Assembly: GCA_000149265.1 (NCBI GenBank)
Contig: CH003228.1
Span: forward strand, 196,826 to 260,825
Length of the DNA: 64,000 nucleotides
Origin: Ciona savignyi
Taxonomy: Eukaryota > Chordata > Ascidiacea > Phlebobranchia > Cionidae
Direction: 5' to 3'
Numbering within the stretch: the first letter of the stretch is position 1; each line of letters begins with the position of its first letter. Below are positions 59,788 to 64,000 of this stretch, in pieces. Below the pieces are notes generated by a model. The model did no database searches. It was not told the DNA's origin and worked only from the letters and a program-made list of their open reading frames with translations. A program made the position numbers and the translations under genes.

Positions 59788-62647
59788 TTATTCTTTCTTT
59801 GCCGCTTCATCTTCCTTAGCAAGAGCAGAAAGCATTTCCTTCTTCTTGAGAGCAATTCTCTCTTCACGGCGTCTTCGGCCTTCCTTGTTCTTCAGTCGCC
59901 GTGCACTTGCTTGGTCACTGATGAAACATCAAAGTATGTTAAGGAACCGACAATAGCTAACATATGAATATTATGTTCAAACTGCAGCACAACCTGCTGA
60001 TCACATTATGTGTAAATAGTTTTTTTGTTACAACACATTGTCTACCAAATCCACTGGATAAAGGCAACATTGGTAGAATGCATTACCTAAGAACAGCAAG
60101 TGGAACTTAAACTTCATCACTCACATTCTTACAGGACTGGAATTGACAGCTATTACTTACGAGAACATCTTAGCACGGGACTGCTTAGCCTTCTGTTTAT
60201 GAATATGCTCCATGAGTGTACGCTTGTTTTTAAATCCGTTACCCTTCGCTTTCAGGTAAAGTGTGTGGTACATATGTTTGTCAATTTTCTTCGACTCTCG
60301 ATATTTGCGAAGCAGCCGACGAAGAACTCTCATCCGACGTATCCATACAACCTTTTCAGGCATACGGGCATTCGCAGTACCCTTCCGTTTACCTGACAGT
60401 TGTTAAATAACAATTAATTTTGTCATAATACCAACACATCATTAGTAAATAGGTTTTAGTGTTGAATCCATACTATATAGGACTTTAGGCTAAAACCAAC
60501 TAAACCATTTATTTATAAAGTGTGACATTTTACTGGACATGTGTTCCTTATTAAAAAAATTAGGATAAGAACTGATTTTTTCTCATGAAATGTACCAAAA
60601 CAACCCAAAAATAGCGGACATATAATTAAAAAACTAACCTCGCCCAGTGTGGCGACCCTTCCTTCTTGCGATGGTATTCTTGCGGACACGTGCACGGGAA
60701 TGGACGGCAACTGGTTTGCGAATGATCAAACCATCCTTAATTAACTTGCGTACATTTTGCCCTGTATAAATATCACTTTATTATTATGGGTCCCTTCCAA
60801 TCCAAAGGGGACACAGTTTAATTTCACTCCATTTTTTTCCTATTTTTCTGCGTCACGCTGGTAACAGGCATTTCCAGTCGCTAGGTTAATGAATAGAACG
60901 GGTCATCCAATCAGGTAAAAACTTTCAGGAATCCAAAACCGTTATGCCCATAGTTTGCCTTAACCTTTAATTTTCCCAAAAAATCAAAAATGAGAATTCT
61001 CGCTGTCAAAGAAAATGTAAAAACAAGGCCTATTTTTGAGCATTTATGGAGTTGTCAGCTATATTTCCAGTTAGAAAAAAATTTACTAAAATCAAATTTT
61101 TAATTAATACAGATTTTAATCATTAGTAAAACCTCAGAAGTACACCTATTTTTTATAACCAAAAACAGTTAAATTCAGTTTCAGTTAAAATATATACCAG
61201 AAACAGAATTGTTACAACATATTTACAAAGAGGCAACCAAACAGCCTTCACTCCAGAAAGAAATGCCACTGTACAGCTTATTTATGCAATTTTATTTTGT
61301 ATGGCATATTCTACTATTTTACCCATAGAGATTGGGTCATGTCTGTTTTCCATGTTAGTTGCATAGGCCCACTAAAGCATGTCAAAAGATTTCAGTAACA
61401 ATTTAAAGGATTTACTTTTATTATTGCAATGCAATTATTTGGAAAAACATATATATACAAACATTTTCATTACAATAATAAGGGAAAACTAAGAGGAAAA
61501 ACGGAATACTTCACACCAAAATAAATATTAAGGCATTAGAGTTAGTTAAACCTGGGGTTAGAGTTAGGGTTAGTTCTGGGATTGAGATTGGTGTTTAGGG
61601 AATGGTTAAATATATTTTTCATAATTTTGTCAAACCTAACTTGCAAAATCTCTTGATATGCATGAATATTACCAATATTCAGGTTTAATATTTGAGTTTT
61701 TTAATTAAAAGTAACCAGTCAAAATCGGGAGTGATTAAAAAAACTTTTCGTTTTAGTCATCCTGTGTACTGTGTTTCACATTGTTAGGTAACAGAACTTT
61801 GGTGAGATGCACATTGTATGCAAAGTAATCAAAAGATCCAAGGGGAAAAGAAATGCATTTTGCAAGTGTACCACAATTGAAAATTTGTCATGCTTTCAGA
61901 CCGGTCCCTTTATTTTGTACAGGTCCGCTAGATACACTAGGTCCAGTGCTAGGTCCGCTGGAGTTAGTTTTAAAGATGGGGTAAGTTCTGGGGTTGAGAT
62001 TAGTGTTTAGGGCAGTGTTTAAATTAGTGTTTTAAGCTTTATATTTTATAGTTTTAATTAAAAATTATACAACTTTGTTTGTGGTGACACAAATTAGTAT
62101 TACTGGCGTGGCGCAAAATTTAGGTTAAAAAATATTGGTGCAAAAATCCGGCGCACAGAAAACGAACTTTCCAATAGGGACCTAGCGGACCTGCACAAAA
62201 TAAAGGGACCCTTTCAGACTGGATGCTTTATATGTCAATATTAGGATTGGGAAGTATGAAAGGGCTAACTGCTTAATCTGTGGATGTGTCATAGTCTTAA
62301 AAATAATGCTTACTTGAATTGGCATTTGAAATCATAGAAGATTCATTTGGATCCAACCATATCTTGTTTTTGCCACATTTCATAACAGTGGCAGCCAGCC
62401 TCTTCTGCAGTCTGAGAGTACTATGGAAATAAAAGAGATTAGTCAGATTCCGATAATTTTAACACGATTGTTTAGATGTTATAAAAAACACGTGATGGAC
62501 ACGGACATCTAGCACCGATTTTATGTAAAAATGTATGGGTAAACAAGTGTGTTTATACATTAAAAAGCATTTAGTATTTAAATTCTTTACAAAAATGTTC
62601 TCAATAAATATTAAATTAACCAAATAACCCGATTAAATTTACCTCAT
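59788..62647 (-). CDS. RPL19: Ribosomal protein eL19
   Basis: Component of the 60S ribosomal subunit. Five minus exons in phase: 62643-62647 (ATGAG only), 62314-62420, 60639-60761, 60161-60392, 59788-59917; 198 residues, human 196. Near-identical family blocks: [93 protein letters not shown], and the long basic-acidic helix at the end. Splitting the start codon onto its own tiny coding exon is common among ribosomal protein genes. Just upstream, 62670-62677 on minus reads CTTTTTCC, a likely 5' TOP start. Tail-to-tail with LNPK, 314 bp between stop codons. The 1.55-kb second intron carries an inverted-repeat element and telomere-like repeats. Confidence 0.96.
61552..61610 (+). repeat. Telomere-like G-rich dispersed repeat, copy 2
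   Basis: CTGGGGTTAGAGTTAGGG then TTAGTTCTGGGATTGAGATT and GTGTTTAGGG. Same order of pieces as the copy at 47218. Lies in RPL19 intron 2. Confidence 0.7.
61902..62211. mobile_element. MITE-like inverted-repeat element with target duplication
   Basis: Left end GGTCCCTTTATTTTGTACAG continuing GTCCGCTAG (61903-61931); right end CTAGCGGACCTGCACAAAAT continuing AAAGGGACC (62182-62210), its complement with one mismatch. Flanks are TTTCAGAC at 61894-61901 and 62212-62219, an 8-bp direct repeat (9 bp if the leading C is counted). About 310 bp, no coding capacity. Terminal repeats of 29 bp with 8-bp duplication fit a hAT-mobilised MITE. It sits in RPL19 intron 2 and contains a third telomere-like segment. 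Confidence 0.85.
61960..62025 (+). repeat. Telomere-like G-rich dispersed repeat, copy 3
   Basis: GGGGTAAGTTCTGGGGTTGA then GATTAGTGTTTAGGGCAGTG. It lies wholly inside the inverted-repeat element at 61902-62211, so copies 1 and 2 may be remnants of the interior of the same element family. Confidence 0.65.
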
Positions 62648-62669
62648 GACTGCTGTACTAGGGTGCTAT

Positions 62670-62677
62670 GGAAAAAG
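62670..62677 (-). promoter_or_regulatory. Probable 5' TOP tract of RPL19
   Basis: On minus, CTTTTTCC starts 30 bases before the ATG. Ribosomal protein mRNAs usually begin at the C of such a pyrimidine tract, which places them under mTOR-dependent translational control. Inferred from position and composition. Confidence 0.5.
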
Positions 62678-62879
62678 ACCCGGATGTTACAACAACATGG
62701 GCACATGCTAAATTTCATAACGATTGATGCGAATGTAGTGTTACCACAAAAATTTGTTTAAAGGAACCCCCTTAATCAAACGCTTTTGTATGAAATGAGA
62801 TCTATTTCCGAGGTAAATATATTTTTACTGGGGCTTTATATTATGGCTAATCGTTAGACTACTTTATTTTCACAGTAGT

Positions 62880-63040
62880 GTGTCCGAAGCTATTGCACGG
62901 TTAGCCCCCCGCTTTGCAGAAGGGTTGCACGTTAGAAACCGGCCCCTAGCTAGTTGGTTATGTCCTCGGCAATGCACTTAACGAACATGGCCTCAACCCA
63001 GTGGATTAACGGGTTATACCAAAATTTAAGAAACTTGGCC
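62880..63040 (+). mobile_element. Degenerate SINE copy
   Basis: GCACGGTTAGCCCCCCGCTT, AAGGGTTGCACGTTAGAAAC, CTAGCTAGTTGGTTATGTCC, AATGCACTTAACGAACATGG and GGATTAACGGGTTATACC follow the full SINE in order, head included, but with many changes and no tail. Confidence 0.7.
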
Positions 63041-64000
63041 AAACAAAAACAGGGTCCTATTTTCCACGCGGTAGTCAGAAACACACGGGTTATGTAATAA
63101 CGTGTCACATTGTTGTATCGTTATAATTTATGAAGTTTCACTAAGCACAAAAATAAGCCGTTGATATTTTTTTTTGTAATTAGACATTATAAGATGGTAA
63201 ACATGTATTTATCACCCAGGGCAGGAAATGCAATAAGCGTTGCACTGCCAAATATTATAGGCATATTACAACGTGACAAACATTTGGCTTGCGAGAGCTA
63301 TGTGATGTTAAGAAAAACGCATTGCTGTTAGATTAGACAAACTTTTTATTTCAGTAAATTCCGTGTTCACACAAGCGCTCACGAATCAGCGCACCTTTGG
63401 TATAGCCTATTTCATAAATTGACTCGCAGGCGTACGCTCAGTATGAAGAAACAAACAACAGTCCAACATACCGCAAGGGGGTGTGGAGACACTATTTTTT
63501 TCGCAAAGCTAAAATCGGTTGTGTGGAATAAATGTACTTATTGATTTCGGTAAAACAATCGATTGAAATGACGAGCCCAACATGTGCCTATCTGCGGGAA
63601 GAGCGTTCTCGTGTGATTCTTTTTTATTGTGCTATAAAATCAAACGCATAGATATATAAATTTCTTTTAAATATCTATGAACAAACGTTAAAGGCAACAC
63701 AATAAGTCAATAAGTATTTTCCCAGACACCCAGATATCATCTAATGTTAAAAAGGTTGCTTCATGTACTTTAACCAGAAATCTACATTGCATTTTTACTT
63801 CTTGGATTTTGTCGGTCTCCATACGGACATATGATTAGTTTGACGACTTATAATACTGATTTTCCTTGTCGGATGTTCTACTTTTTTGAACAATATTTAT
63901 GACATAATATTAATTACCACGAAAACGAGTCTGTAATTAATGAGAAAAGTAAACCGGTAATTGACAAAACCTACCTTCAGAACGCGGGTTAAATATTTTC

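Larger units (their letters stand above)
62648..64000. other. RPL19 upstream region and gene-free end
   Basis: Begins with the RPL19 promoter region. A degenerate plus-strand SINE lies at about 62880-63040. The remaining 950 bases up to the window end show no exon, RNA gene or repeat that I can support. Confidence 0.55.

Overview
The window is nuclear DNA from a compact, AT-rich, intron-containing animal genome. Small-intron genes, a type II transmembrane astacin plus thrombospondin repeat protease of the sort described from Ciona sperm, and many copies of a tRNA-derived SINE all point to a solitary tunicate of the genus Ciona. The genus is an inference from these features, not from any search. 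There are no bacterial, phage or CRISPR features. One assembly gap of 189 Ns lies at 47279-47467.

Left third (1-24.7 kb). A choline/ethanolamine kinase runs off the left edge on the minus strand (1-4154). About 3.9 kb without a gene follows. Next come a RhoD/RhoF-type small GTPase on plus (8018-10488), two small single-pass membrane protein genes on minus (11963-12731 and 13357-13914), an unrecognised multi-pass membrane protein on plus (16883-18300), a repeat-rich gap, and a hydroxylysine-kinase-like gene on minus (22578-24657).

Middle (24.7-42 kb). An unrecognised secreted or membrane-anchored protein lies on minus (26295-30658), and a short coiled-coil protein on plus (30836-31123). Then come two oligosaccharyltransferase genes in a row on plus: KRTCAP2 (31842-32252) and the catalytic subunit STT3B (32821-40855, 19 exons). 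Both proteins act in the same ER process, N-glycosylation.

Right third (42-64 kb). A 15-exon type II membrane protease (42459-51916) has an antistasin-like stem, astacin domain, three TSP1 modules and three calcium-loop (VCBS/FG-GAP-like) repeats. It is followed by intronless DCPS (53624-54628, scavenger decapping enzyme), LNPK/lunapark (54927-59473, ER junction shaping), and ribosomal protein L19 on minus (59788-62647), convergent with LNPK.

Gene models were built by hand from open frames, GT/AG boundaries, phase continuity across every junction, and similarity to families known from memory. All exon phases quoted are consistent. Repeats include at least two tRNA-related SINE types, a 310-bp inverted-repeat element with target duplication inside an RPL19 intron, a hAT-like terminus, a dispersed telomere-like G-rich repeat, and a three-copy hairpin-bearing repeat.
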